Under the pieces are notes generated by a model that was not told the DNA's origin, ran no database searches, and saw only the letters and a program-made list of their open reading frames with translations. The translations under genes were made by a program, and so were the position numbers. A stretch of DNA of 64,000 bases from Marchantia polymorpha subsp. ruderalis (Eukaryota > Streptophyta > Marchantiopsida > Marchantiales > Marchantiaceae), in NCBI GenBank assembly GCA_037833965.1, contig AP031353.1, positions 9,488,501 to 9,552,500 on the forward strand, given 5' to 3'. Below are positions 11,541-24,176 of the stretch, one piece after another (the first letter of the stretch is position 1; each line of letters opens with the position of its first letter).

Positions 11541-13789
11541 GTCATTGAGCTCAGGAGCATCTAGCTGAAGGTGTGTGAAGTACTTTTTTTTAAATTAGGA
11601 GCTGATTCCCCACAGTAGTTGCAACGTGGATGTTGATCATTATGAAGTTTTTGGACATTGTTTTGACACTTCTCTTGTAATTTCTTGCTACAATTTGAGC
11701 GGAAAAATTTCAGATGAGAATGGCTTATGTATAGTGAAATTACATTATCTTTTGCTGCAAAGGTAGTATAAGTGTTATCAATATTGCGTATGTAATCAGC
11801 CATGTTTTCAGTCATAAAGTTCTTCATTCTATCTCGACGGATATTTGAAGGGATTGATAATTCATTTCCTCGAGACGACACCTGAAGGTATTGAGGATTC
11901 TAACATCTGATGAATATAATTTTTAACCATAAACATAGAAATTCTGAGCAAAAAAACATCACTGATATATTTATAATTCAAAAGTAGTAGTGGATATTGT
12001 ATAATGTGTGTCATTAACTGTGTGATGCATAGTATGGACAATATTGTTGTCTTTCACTCTTATAAACAGAACTGATTAAGTCTGTGTGTTATTGACACCA
12101 TGATGCACAGCATGGGCATACTTTTGTTTTTCACTTTTATAGGTAGAATTGATTAAGAGATCGAGCATTTGATTCTTGTCGAATTGATGAACGTATATTG
12201 ATTGTTGAACGGAAATTGGTGTGTTCAATACATCAATAAGTTGTATGATAATTGTCATACTGCTATAGTAAACTCTCCTACGATAGAGGATTGTGGCAGT
12301 GCCTTAAATGTAGAATTTCATCTAATATTCAGATCAGATGAAAGCAATCATCTTACACAGTCTTACGATGTTCCATTTCCAATTGTGACGTTTTGAAAGG
12401 ATACAGAATTGTAACATCCGTCGAGCAAAAACATCATCGGAAATGATATTGAACATTTTGAAAAGGTAATATTGCTTGTTTATAACTTGATTTGAATCTT
12501 GCATTGTATATTGCAGTCTCACAAGTCTATCAGGTTGGACACATGGCCATGTGACTTGGAAACGCAAAACAGAATACTAGACTATTCCACTAGCAATCAA
12601 ATTAATACTAATATAAATTTTTGCACTGATTTATGCATTGTATTGTGATATTTCTGTAATATACTCGTATCTTTGCACATAAGTTTTTTGATTTTGAGCA
12701 GGATGATATTTAATACAGCGAGTTGATCGTTCATGTGCATGAAGTGTAAACTCAAGCTATCACAGTGATACCTGTGGAATTGAGATCAAGTTACCGACAG
12801 ATTCCCGAAGTACTCAACGCTTGAAGAAATCTCGAAACATTTCTTAACGTACAACAGCGACAAAAGCGAATATTACTAATAAAAGACAAGCAGCTTATGA
12901 GGTGAAACGAGCAAAATTACCAAGCATGGAAGTGCCCAAGGACAAGTTGATGCAAGAACACACCGTGCGGAGACAACCACATGGTGTGATATTCTCATAT
13001 TGCGACAACACGTGTCACCTTCTCTTCCGGAAGTGATGTATGTTTTGTGCAGGTCGGAAGGCTTCTAAAGGTAACGAGCGGCACGCGACTCCTTCCACCT
13101 CCCTAGGTTGCGAGCGAGATAGTCGCAAACACTAAATCCCCAATCGTGGTCGACACAAACACAGTAGTAAGAATGAACGAGTTGAAGTCGAGGTCGAACT
13201 AAACGTGGTCACCGTTGCAATTGTGATCGGGCTTAACGTGGTTGCAGTCGTGGTGGGAGATCAAACATAAGTGGCGGATCAACCGTGATTGACAGTGCAA
13301 CAAAGTCAACAGGGGAGCAACGGTGACGATGACAGCGGATATCAACGATGAAGTAATATTCCGCCATAAACATTTATTAAAAATATTTTTTTATCGAAGT
13401 ATATGCAAATTGGATATCTTTGGGAGGCTCTTGATGCAAATAGTGCGTTTGGACATTTTTCACGAGCTGAACAATGACTCAAAAGGAGTACATTGACTCA
13501 AAAACCACTATTGTTTCTCCTTTTCGACTTGCAAAGTTGGCAAAGCGACTAATCGGTGGCGGTTTTGAGTATAAGATAATATCTTTTGATAGCCAAAGTG
13601 ATTATTTGCTTTGAAAATAACAGGTAAAAGTGAAGTTACGACCCATGGATCTCACAATATACCTGGAAGAAAAATCTCTTAACATAAGTGAAATTGAATG
13701 AAATGTTGCTCATGACTAGGCAGTTTGCACGGTGTTTGCATAATTTGACCCTTCCATACTCAAGCAGGTTGAAGAGTATTTTGAAGTGT
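11541..13789. other. Spacer, AT-rich, with possible degenerate retroelement leader
   Basis: I see no gene here. The open frames are short and unlike known proteins. Part of 12,900-13,780 precedes a copia gag-like stretch and may be its untranslated leader or an eroded gag start, since fragments of copia-like frame appear in it, but no primer-binding site can be placed. The (GT/TG)-rich stretch around 11,990-12,080 has two similar segments containing CTCTTATAAACAGA and CTTTTATAGGTAGA, a hint of local duplication. Confidence 0.35.
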
Positions 13790-15580
13790 CAAACTTTTTT
13801 GATGTGTTTCAGCAACAGTTCCATCAGAAAAATCCATCGAATGTCGTGAACACTTACATGCGATCACTATGATTCACTATGAAGACCGGCACAAGAATCC
13901 AAGAACATATTCATGTCTTTGGAATATGGTTTTAGATGTATCTTCTGAATATGGAGAAGTAGCTTTCTAACACCAAGAAGTCAATGCATCTTTTCACTCA
14001 ATATCGTCTACCTATCACACGCTATCAAAGATTCTTCTTCATCGTCAGAACACGACACTCACTTACAACAAGATTGTAAGTGCACTTCTGACGAACGCGG
14101 TGGAGCAGAAATTGTTATACTACTCCATCCCATGCAATCTTGGGACAGCATTTATTATGATCTGAAGTCAATCACAACCGAGGAATACAAACGATTCACG
14201 GCGTTCGGGATTGAAGAGGTAGAAATCAAGACCTTATGAACGAAAGAGAGTCTAGTTTATGGCTCAACCATTTGATAAGAAGAATATTATTTTTTGAGTA
14301 TGTGGTTAGAAATATCATATCATGAAGTTTTGATGAATGACAAGTACAATCTCCTCTTCATTCGCAAATGTTGCAGACCATCTTGATATCAAGACAAAGG
14401 ATTTGTACATAAACGGCCTATGATGCTAGAGGTATCCTCTCTGCAGTTCACCAAGAGTTGTTGCTGATGTATGGAATTTGAATAGTGTTTGTTCTTCTCA
14501 CATTTGTTACGTTAGAGAGTTCTTTTGTACTTTCTCCGTATCAAAGGATTCAGTTCTTATAAGAAACGACCAAAACTGTAAGTTGAGGGTGTTGAATTTG
14601 TAAAGATCCGCATATTTAATGTTGTCAACCGTACTATAATCTATGTTAGGTTTATACCTAACATGAGAAAGAACTTGATCTCTCTTGGAGTGTTGGATTC
14701 ACACGGCTAAGAGTGGAGTTCTAGAGAAGACGTGTTAGATGTCAGATCATGTGATAAGAAGGTTATTCTTCGAGTATACAAGCGTAATAAGTTGTACTTG
14801 GTAGACATCATCACTATATGTAGAGAAGTTCACTTTAACATATCTCACGTTGAGATGTCTCATGTATAGCATTCGAGTTTAGATCATATGAATGATCTCA
14901 ACATGTCCCTTCTTGATGAGAAAAAAGTGTTACGGGATTTGAGTAAAGTTTACTTGGCATTTTGTGAACATTGCATAATGGAAAAACAACATATGCAAGC
15001 TTTTGACGTTGGAACTCATAGTTCCACGGAGATATTGAAATATGTACATAGTGACGTGTGGAGATCCTCTACTGTAACCTCATTCTGTGGAAAACAATAC
15101 TATGTCTCTTTTACATATGATTACTCCATGGATGTATGGATATATTTTCTTACTCACAAGTTTGAGGTGCTTTCGACCTTCAAAAGTTGGCGTATACAAG
15201 TTGAGATTTAAACCAGACACAATATGAAATATTTGCGATCAGATAATGATGGCGAGTATACTAATGAGGAATTTTATAAGTATTGTACAGAGTAGGGAAT
15301 TACTTGTCATTTTACGACGGTTCATACTCCACAACAAAACGTCGTTTTTGAAAGACTCAAACAAGCAATGTTGAAGAAGTTATGGAGTATGTTGAGTGAA
15401 TCAAATTTACAAGAAGAATTATGGGTCAAAATTGTCAACACTTCAATTTTTTGATAAACATTTTACCTAATGCAATCAATTTCTCAACACCGTTTGAATT
15501 GAAGCATAAACGGATGACAGATTATAATCGCTTGAGAATATTTGGTTCTAGAAGTGTGAAAGAATAAAAATCCAAGACTA
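13790..15580 (+). mobile_element. Decayed Ty1/copia gag-integrase region
   Basis: The plus strand encodes broken copia gag and integrase. MKTGTRIQEHIHVFG (about 13,880) is gag-like. MRKNLISLGVLDSHG (about 14,665) is the conserved stretch after the protease. FCEHCIMEKQHMQAF (about 14,960) holds the CxxC of the integrase zinc-binding domain. HSDVW, KYLRSDNDGEY and TPQQN (about 15,050-15,340) are the catalytic-core landmarks. The central aspartate motif reads FTYDYS where FIDDYS is usual. Stops and frameshifts are frequent. No reverse transcriptase follows within the next kilobase, so this is a 5' part of an element, distinct from or rearranged relative to the RT-RNase H remnant upstream. Confidence 0.85.
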
Positions 15581-15997
15581 TCAGATGTTGGCTAAACATT
15601 TGAGTTTGTTACCGGTATACTTGAATGCCCAACAAAACTCCACAATGATGAATGACGAGAAGATAAGGCATTTTCTCCTCCACGTCAAAGTTGATTTCCT
15701 TTGCTTAGCATCTTGCTCAAACGTCAAAGTCGATTTCACTTCTTGACTATTGTACTTATACAATCTGAACACCATCTAATGATGGCACAATATTCCATTC
15801 TGCTAAAAAAGTCTCTCTTCTACTGAAACATTTTACTTGTTCAATGATCTTTGTCTTGCGCAACAAGAGACATGTGTTTGTAATATTATAAAATAACTGT
15901 GCAACTCGAGGCATGAGTAACTAGAAGCATTCAAGATAGGGTATAAGGGAATTCAGTGACTCCCTTGTGCCGCTACTTTAGTCCAATAGTGCCAATA

Positions 15998-16241
15998 TGA
16001 TGGTTGCATAGCTTCAGGAATTTCTATATAATTACAAGAATTTTATTTGGAACATGGATGATGGTTGCATAGTTGCAAAAACAACTATATAATTACAAGA
16101 ATTTTATTTGGAACATGGATGATGGTTGCATAGTTCCAAAAACAACTATATAATTACAAGAATTTTATTTGGAACATGGATGATGATGATGGTCGAATAG
16201 TTTCCGGAACATCTATATAATTACAAGAATTTTATTTGCAT
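15998..16241 (+). repeat. 61-bp minisatellite, about 4 copies
   Basis: A unit containing TGGTTGCATAG and ATAATTACAAGAATTTTATT is repeated head to tail. The TGGTTGCA anchor occurs at 16001, 16062 and 16123, a period of 61. A fourth copy starts at 16190, shifted by six bases through an extra GATGAT. The copies are nearly identical apart from the middle segment, implying recent amplification. Confidence 0.9.
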
Positions 16242-16261
16242 AGCTTCGGGAAAGGTGACAT

Positions 16262-18494
16262 GAGATAAAATGATATCTGTTTGGTACTATGAAGCGTTTT
16301 GTGTTAGGTAGAAATTTTTGATTTATCTGTGTAATTTAGTAAAGATTCACAACATGAATGATATGTGGTTCAATCCGAACATTAATGTATTGCTACCTTG
16401 GTATTCATATCTTGTATACATTTTTGGTTCTATGACAATCTGAAAATATCTCCAGACGACGCAGAGACTGATATCTGCAATGACATGGAACTCAATAAAT
16501 AAACTCTTTTCGTATGGAATTATAATAAGCGTTTTCCAAGTTTAAACAAAGACCTGAATGCTCAAATAATCTACTGGAGCTTATTAATTTCCGATCCTTT
16601 CGTTTGGTTCGTTAGTTTTAACTTTGATAGTTTGAAAGATACAACCAACTTATTGTTTTCTTAGTTTTCACTCTCTTCCCTAGTTTCCAGCTGAGCTAGG
16701 TACATGTGACATCCCACATGAGATATGCAAAACATGTGAGGAAAGCGTGCAAAAGTAATTGATTTAGACTTTGGTTCACGGTAATATCGACAACTCAAAA
16801 CTTACATCCGTTATCAAAGAAAGAAACCTTCACCTTCCAGACATATGCCTTAAAATATCACCTTTGACTCTTCGGTCCACTGACTACAACTCATGTATAG
16901 TATCGCCGTATACTCTCATATGAGCAAGTTTAGGGTTTACATAACGATGTGGCCCCCAAGGGCTGAAATAGTAAAAGTAGAAATGCCAATTTGAAAGAAG
17001 CAGAGAATCGAAAAGACCAAGAATGAGATGGGGAATCAAACTAAAAAAGTGTAAAAGAACGCTGTAGTCTTCGCAGGTGTAAGCAATTAAGATTCAGACA
17101 ACAAAGAAGACTATACTTAAGGATGGTGAGAACTGAAAATACTGTTATGCAATTGATACCACCTACTTTCTGTGCAAAAAAAGAGTTTTTGAATTTGATG
17201 CACGGCTTGCGGTAAGTGACGACTTCATCTCTGGATAGTATAAGCACCTTCAAAAACTTATGTTCAATTTCGCTGATATTTAAATCCTTAACTACTCATA
17301 ACATGAAGTAATCCTCACAGGAACTCTTGGTGCACTCAAGGTCAACATGTCCGGCCCAGATAGTGATCTGACACTGTAGGTGTAAGGTGGCATCACGGGA
17401 AAATGGGGAGGACCAGAGCTCCCAGTTGTTAGCAATAAACAAGTGCTGGAAAATGGGGAGGACCAGAGCTCCCAGTTGTGAGCAATAAACAAGTGCTGAA
17501 ACGGGCTGAACCTATAATGATACCAAATGTTGAAGACGGAGAGATGTGAAGACCTGCAATATGTATCTATACTGTGAGTATCCCGGTGTCTTTCCTTCCT
17601 TAATTTTCAGTAGTACAGAAAAGAAAAAATTTGACGAAAGGGGGAAAACAGATATGCAAAAATATAAAACAATCCAAAAAGAGTTCAAACCCTTCAGGAA
17701 GATAAGTGAGGAGTGAAGAGTCCTCTTCTAGTGACCACACTGATCCGTTTCACCTATAATACCTACAAAATGTAGTAACGTTTCTCCCGGTTGCCTTTAC
17801 TCACACATCGGGAAAATTTAGTGTTGTCAAAACGTTTAATTGCAACATAGCTTTGAGATTGTTGGGGCAAAATTGGAAAACTAAGAAGTACATTGATAGC
17901 GGTTCGCGCGATAAATGCATTTCAGAAGAACAAATCTGAGCTTCGTCCCTAGACTACAGCTGGTGTCTAACAGATCGTCCTGGTGTCAAAAAGGGGATTC
18001 TCGCAAACGTAAAAAACAAAACGTACCTCTTCCACATGCAAACCAATACTAGAAACCATTTTGATGAGAAGTGAAACTACTATTTCTATTGTGCGCGTTT
18101 CATCATCCATAACCAGACTGTTCTAAATACTCCGAACATTTGGCAAATGGTTCACTTATCCGGTGGTTAGCAAACTTAGCTCGCTTCCACTCGAAGAGAA
18201 AAACCCAAGTATACTTCAAGCCTCTTAAAATAAGGGAATCTAACCCATCACTAAAGAAGGCTGTCAATCTAGAGCTTTACTAATTCAAGCACCGCTACAA
18301 GAAGCTCGAAGGGAAACGGGACTGCTTTCTAAGTAGAACTTTCGCTATTCTCACAATGATTGCAATTACGAGACAGCTATTGACTAGAGAATAGTGGTTG
18401 TTAGTTCTGCACCAATCTTTTATCGGGGACGGAAAGAAAAATGAGTTGTTCCTGAGGAAGCCAAGAGGGTGTTTTCAGACTCATAGTTATTACT
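16262..18494. other. Spacer and 3' flank of the eIF2B-beta gene; no gene seen
   Basis: No frame here resembles a known protein on either strand. The part nearest 18,494 should hold the 3' UTR and polyadenylation region of the minus-strand eIF2B-beta gene. A 50-bp tandem duplication lies at 17,399-17,498. The composition is AT-rich but less extreme than the 58-63 kb desert. Confidence 0.4.
17399..17498. repeat. Tandem duplication, 50-bp unit, two copies
   Basis: The segment beginning GAAAATGGGGAGGACC and ending near CAAACAAGTGCTG occurs twice in direct succession (AAATGGGGAG at 17401 and 17451). I see only a single T/G difference, near 17,430 versus 17,480. Confidence 0.88.
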
Positions 18495-21400
18495 TCACTG
18501 TAGCACGATGTCTTCTGGGCTGTAAAACTCTGCCACCAGTCTGTAGACATAGGAAGGATTGTGGCCACCGCTGCAAGACAAGCTCAAGATCGTCAGTTAG
18601 ATAATCAGAAAGTTCCAACTTTCATCCTGGATCCCCAACTTGATAATCGAATGAGGTAAAACTCCGTACTGGAGGTGTTTGTCTTCAGCGATAGATGATG
18701 AGATAGAAAACTTACGTATCAGTGATGAAGAGGCTCACGAGCTCGGGTGGTATGTAGTCAAATGTGGGATTGAAAACATGACACTGTGGTCCGCCTGTTG
18801 CTCCATTCAGACAATCTGAAAATTCACCGAAGTCTAAAACCTCCGAAGGCGACTTCATGTCATTTAGAAGAGAGTAGGGATTGTGTGGATAGAGAGGACA
18901 CAGCTGCACGAACATATTCGAGGAGCGTGAAAAAAGAGAATGTGTAAATATGCATACGTTCAAAAACTTGCAGAAGATACCCTTGTATCAAAATGGCAAC
19001 AAATGCTCGAATTATGTGTAAGTAGAAGTCGGCTGAATCTATAAAAAAGATCTCGCGATCATACCCGCTTGTTTGTACCAAATCTCGGCAGCTAGAACTG
19101 AAGTCTTTAATGCTTACTATACTAAGTAGCAAAATTTGGACAGCCGCGTTAAGCGGGATGTGATAGGAACAAGGTGAAGGAGGATCTCATTACCTTGTGC
19201 AGTCCTGTTAAAACAACAAATGGAACTGCATGTCGACGTGCTGCCAGAGCTACCATGTGCAGACCAACAGGTGCCAAGACCCCTCCGTTTGCCATCACAG
19301 CGTGTGCTCCTACAATTACCTTCATTTTGACATCGCGAAAAATTACCCATTGTTTAGCAATATTGTTAGGTGGCTTAATCATGCGTGAGGGACCAGCCTC
19401 TTTCGAGCCACTCAAAGAAAAATACACGAAGGTAAAAATTCAGTGACCTAGTCCCCGTCAACCTAAAGTTCCGGTCCATTTTCCTTCGAAGATATGCTTC
19501 TAAAAATAGACAGTTGAAACGATGACGCATGTCATCAGCAAAATTTTGCCCTAATATGTGATCGAAATTTTGGAGAAGCAAGCATGGAAGACAATGGCAG
19601 GCCTGATGTGAAAGGTACCATGTTAACACGAGATATCATAGCAAACACGGCCGAATCTGTGATTAAAGTTGTGGAGAGCTTCTCAGCAGTCAACTCTTTA
19701 GCAAGTTTGTGACCCTGGAATCTGCATCATGTGAATCATAATGATTGAAAGTTCGACACACAGCGGACTATCATCAACTTCATGACTTTTACCCATTACA
19801 TCTGCTTAACAAAAGTGAAGCATTAAATCACAACGAGGCTCACATACAGAAAAGTCGTATGAATCCCCCATTTAGCGAGTAAACACGAGTGGTAATGAAA
19901 GCGACAAGATACCAGCTCTCTCGGCTGGAGAGAAAGAATCAACAAAAAGGGTTCTGGAAACATCTTTACCTCGGTGAGCCCTCAGCAACAACTACTTGAA
20001 AGGATCTTTTCTTCTTAGCTCCCAGCAGAAAGTGCAGCAACGTCCGCGATCGACCAAGTGTCAGGATGACTTCACTGCGAAAGAAACGAACTATCGATAA
20101 TATGACATGGATGCTCCATCTCTAGATAAAGTATGTCCTACGGATACTACCCGCCGACTGAAGACATGATCTGCCATGTGCCAGGTTTAAAAGGCATTCG
20201 CCTCCTTGTAATCATGATTCAAACTCTCCCTAGATTGGAAAAACCCCCCGCGAACATCGAAATCATCCATCACTTCAAACAAAACTTTAATAAAGAGGAA
20301 AATTAGCTGCAGCAAAAGGAGCAAATTCATATGTAGGAGAATTATACTTTTGATGTATGTGTTCAAGCGCCTGCTCCGCAACTTGCGAGTGATAGTCTTG
20401 CAGCTCCACCAACAATTCGTTGATGCTCTCTATCACATTGTGCTTGAGCTTCCAACTTCGAGAGTTCTTGTCACCCGCTGCATGAAGTAGGCATTTGAAG
20501 AGTTTACTCATCGAGTAATAGGAGTCTTTGTCCACTTACAGAATTCTACTAGCGAAATCTGATAAAACAGCAAGGACCTTCTTACCACACACAGATCTCG
20601 GTTCTCAAGAATAATCTTATGACGAAGTACACCGGAACTCGTAAAACAATTTCAATGAGTCCACAGAAGGACAGATGCGAAAAGCAGTTCCAAACTTCGC
20701 TATGAGACTTAGATGTCAATGTGCAGAGATGACTGGGCCGTCCACAACTGAGCCAAAAAATCACGGAACTTACATCTGCTTCGTGCATCTGAGTCGCCCG
20801 TTGAAGCAACTGTTACATCAGCTCTGATTGGATTTGGCATTGACTCAAGTAGATTATGAAGAGAAGGTGCTCTTAAAACACTTCGATTAGCAGCAGCCAC
20901 CGCATGTGAACTCGCCTGCTCCCGAATGTCCAAATTATCTTCGTCATCACTATCGACAGCGGTAGTCACACCCGTGACAACCGTTGTAGCAAGTGATGCA
21001 TCCTCCTCGCGAATGATGTGCAGGACGCGCCTCACAATATTGCCAACAGCTAATTCTGTAGAGCAGCATCAGGTGCCAGGTTGTCAGGTCCACTTGACAC
21101 GAGACAGGACGAGCAGTCCTGGGCATCACACCACTGATGTGTGGTAAAGACCTCTTAACAATCATCATAGACGGATCTCGGTTGCTTGTTTCATGTATAT
21201 GAATTTTTAAGAATAGGAAGTGGACCCTTATCAGCAATCGTAAGCAGGCAGAACATACTTCGACTTTGTGGAATTATCGGCAAAAGTATAAGCAGAAGAG
21301 TTTCCAAAAGATGTACGACGGGTCGAAAACACTATCATCATAGATGTGGCGACCGAAATTGACAAGATTTCACAATCACTGCTGACGAACAAAAATACTG

Positions 21401-21788
21401 ACCAATTGGGTTGGCCGCGATCATGCGCACACCGACGGATTTTATGGCCTCGATAAGCGTGTTTGCAGGAGAATTTGGAGGAATGCGCTGAGCCGAAATT
21501 ACTTGGCGAAGGAGTACAAGTGCGAGTTTCGCTGTGTCCAACGATCCTTCTACCTGCCTGAATAATCAAGGGAAATCCACGAATGAATCTCCGTATAGCG
21601 TGCGAACCCTACGAAGGAAGGAGCACGTGACCTACGACAATTGTCAAGTCAACAGATCCTGACATGATTCTTCAACTTCCCGAATTTTCAGGTCGCTTGG
21701 ATGAGTCGGAATATGGTCAAAGACCGAAGGATCACCTGCGGTTGAGCTTCGTGATGAACTCATCGACCAAAGGTTGCACATCCGGCAT
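18495..21788 (-). CDS. Translation initiation factor eIF2B, beta subunit, 9 coding exons, 405 aa
   Basis: eIF2B is the guanine-nucleotide exchange factor that recharges eIF2 with GTP in the cytosol. The beta subunit belongs to its regulatory alpha-beta-delta core. Coding exons on the minus strand are 21788-21736, 21557-21403, 21055-20774, 20477-20348, 20074-19970, 19721-19619, 19319-19194, 18903-18716 and 18570-18495. All join in phase through GT-AG introns to a TGA stop. Family landmarks in order are VRRVLHIIREED, LKHNVIESINELLVELQ, AEQALEHIHQNEVILTLG, TDSAVFAMISRVNMVIVGAH, VMANGGVLAPVG, LCPLYPHNP, PSEVLDFGEFSDC, VSLFITDTGGHNPSY and YSPEDIVLQ at the C-terminus. The length matches plant eIF2B beta. 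The ATG at 21788 gives MPDVQPLVDEF; an in-frame ATG four codons upstream (21800) is a possible alternative. Confidence 0.95.
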
Positions 21789-21800
21789 TGTGCCAACCAT

Positions 21801-22784
21801 GCCTTGCGGGTTGCCCTCAGAAGGGCCACCTCTTCCTCCACCTCGATCCCAAGTATCCCCGTTCTCAGCAGAATCTTCGGGAATGCCCCCGAGCGCCAGC
21901 TTCTTGCTCTTCTCTTCTCAATATCAAATCGCTAATCGCGCACTTGCAGAGTTTCTCCCTTGCCCACCGACTGCCGTCGAGGCTGCCCGTCATCTACCTT
22001 CGACGCTCGCACTGCAGCAAGCATGCAAGAGAGGCGAAAAATAAAATTCACTTCACCACAAACACAAACCTAACTTCAGCAGCACCAGACCCACGCAATC
22101 AAACTCCGAAAACGCGTTCGCGAACAAATAAAATTCCCTCTTCGCTGTGAAGAACCACGAGCAGCACAAACACACTGAGAAACGCACTTCTAAAAATATT
22201 CGGCCAATCTCGTCACACGGCTCCCATCGGGCAGCACACTGCACAAGGAGCAGGCCAGACCAGAGACCGGGCGAGAACATGCCCACCTCATCTGAGATCC
22301 ATCGGAGCAGATGAAGACTGCGTGGCGGTCGTGGTTCTTCTCCAGTCTGCAGCGTCCAGGCTTCGAATTACATGTCTCGTCTCGGTTGCTTTACTGTTGC
22401 TCGCTTGCTTGCTTGCTTGCTTCTGGTTGAAGGGTTTTAGGACCTAAATCTCCACCAGCCAAAGCTGTCTGCCAAACTCGGGCCCAGCCAGCCAGCCAGC
22501 CAGTGAACGGCAACACAGCAGCAAGCAACAAGAACTCGGAAGGGCAAAGCGCAAGCTCCCTCCGTCTTTCTTTCTTTCTTTCCACCGAGTCCTTCCTTAT
22601 CCCTCGCTCGCTCGCTGCCTCGCTCGCTGCTTCTGCTTCGCTATCTTCTTCGCCTTCGCCTCCGCCCTCGCCCAGGCCCAGGCCCTCGTGCTGCTGGTGG
22701 TCCCGTGGGCCTCCCCTCCCCTCCCCTGCCCTTCCCTGCGAGTGCCCGCGGGTCCGTCCTTCCGCGGGTGCTCGAGTTGTGACT

Positions 22785-22816
<32 letters not shown>

Positions 22817-23120
22817 AAGCTCGCGTGGCCACGCTCGTCTCGGATGACGAGGAGGAAGAGAAGAGGCGGCCGAGTTGGCGTTTGGACAAAGTTGGCGTTG
22901 CCTCCGATCCCGCTCATAAATGCGGGGGGCTCGAATTTCATCCGCTCTTTTCTGTGATCGGGGTTTTGCCGGACCTCACGGCGGAGAGCACCCGCTTTCT
23001 TCGTTTGGATCCTCTCGCTCCCTTCCTTCCTTCCTCCCTCCCTCCCATACTTTCCCATTACTGCATCGCTCGCACGTACCCCTATTATTGCTCGTTTAGC
23101 AAAGTTGCAAGTTAACTTGC
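21801..23120 (-). promoter_or_regulatory. GC/CT-rich upstream region of the eIF2B-beta gene
   Basis: The 1.3 kb 5' of the eIF2B-beta start is GC-rich and strongly strand-biased, unlike its surroundings. It includes runs of GCTT, GCCA, CTTT and CTCG repeats (about 22,390-22,640), a (GCT)10 tract at 22787-22816 and CCTT/CCTC runs near 23,020-23,045. Long open frames appear on both strands only because of this composition. I infer promoter plus 5' UTR; no specific element can be assigned. Confidence 0.45.
22787..22816 (+). repeat. (GCT)10 trinucleotide tract
   Basis: Ten uninterrupted GCT units lie in the presumed upstream region of the minus-strand eIF2B-beta gene, where they would read as (AGC)10. 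Confidence 0.95.
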
Positions 23121-24176
23121 CACACTAAAGCGATCATCGTACGTACTTCCCTCGGACTCGTGCTGACTAATGAGACGTTGCCGATGGATACAAAGTGTTC
23201 GCCAGCTTCTCTATTTTGTTCAAATTTCCGTCTTATCAACAGTCCGTTCAGCTTTGTTTCCTCTCATGTCAGTGATAAACTTAATGCGGATTACAGAGAC
23301 GGTTGCTCACTCGGATTGGAGGAAGTGTGATTGTTCGTCAATTCGTTGCCAGTCTGAGTGTTCTTTTCGAACACGGGTCTTGTTTACGTGAGCATGCAGG
23401 TCGTATTCTAACGTCTACGACTCATGACCTGGAAGGAGCAGGTCACGGTTCTCGCATAGATTTCATTACTCCAGACGTGGTCTGGGTTACATTTATTCCC
23501 ATGTTCCGTCGCTACTTATTCCATGCAGACGTCTTTCTTATCATTTCACACATATGTCCGGTGAGGAAGATACTTTCGTTCTCGAGACCGATTGTGAAAA
23601 TTTTTCACACATTTGACTATTCGATGTATAAGAAAATATCCTTTGTTTAAATTCGTCGTATCTCAGCCAGCTGGATTAACATTTATATTTATATTTATAT
23701 ATAAATCATCACGTACAATACTATTGTATTTCTTAATTCAAGGAAGATCATATATAGGCCTTCACTCTCGTAGAATGGTATTTGGTCATAACTTTTTCCT
23801 GGCTAGTATACCTTGTATTTCAGATGAATTTTCCTTCTTCACAGATATGGATGGAAGCTTCGTTCTTCATCCAAGCCTCATCTCATGTTCAAATGCCAGA
23901 GTCTCCCACATCTGCCGCGGCTCTGCTACAAGTGAACCGTCAGCACTAACATCTGCAACATGGGAAGATTACTATACACAAAGAGTAAGAAGGTTCTATC
24001 AGTACATTTTACACTAAACCACTGCTAACTGGATGCATGTGCCTGCTCAAATAGCTCTAGCCTGCAGCATTTGAGCAGCTCTTGTTATAATACAATCTCT
24101 CTGCGTTTTCTTAACGTACACCTTCGCCCTACATCCATCCAGCTTTTGACAAATGGCAGTCCCTATAACCAGAGGA
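23121..24176. other. Intergenic, includes 3' flank of ClpB
   Basis: I see no gene. Short frames on the plus strand do not resemble known proteins. A small tract of ATATTTATATTT repeats lies at about 23,680-23,705. The right part must hold the ClpB 3' UTR, since the ClpB stop codon is at 24177-24179. Confidence 0.4.

Noticed and set aside
22503..23115. Several open frames of about 90-150 codons on both strands
   Set aside because: All run through simple repeats (GCT, CTTT, CCTC) and give poly-Leu, poly-Ala or poly-Ser products. They lie in the upstream region of eIF2B-beta.
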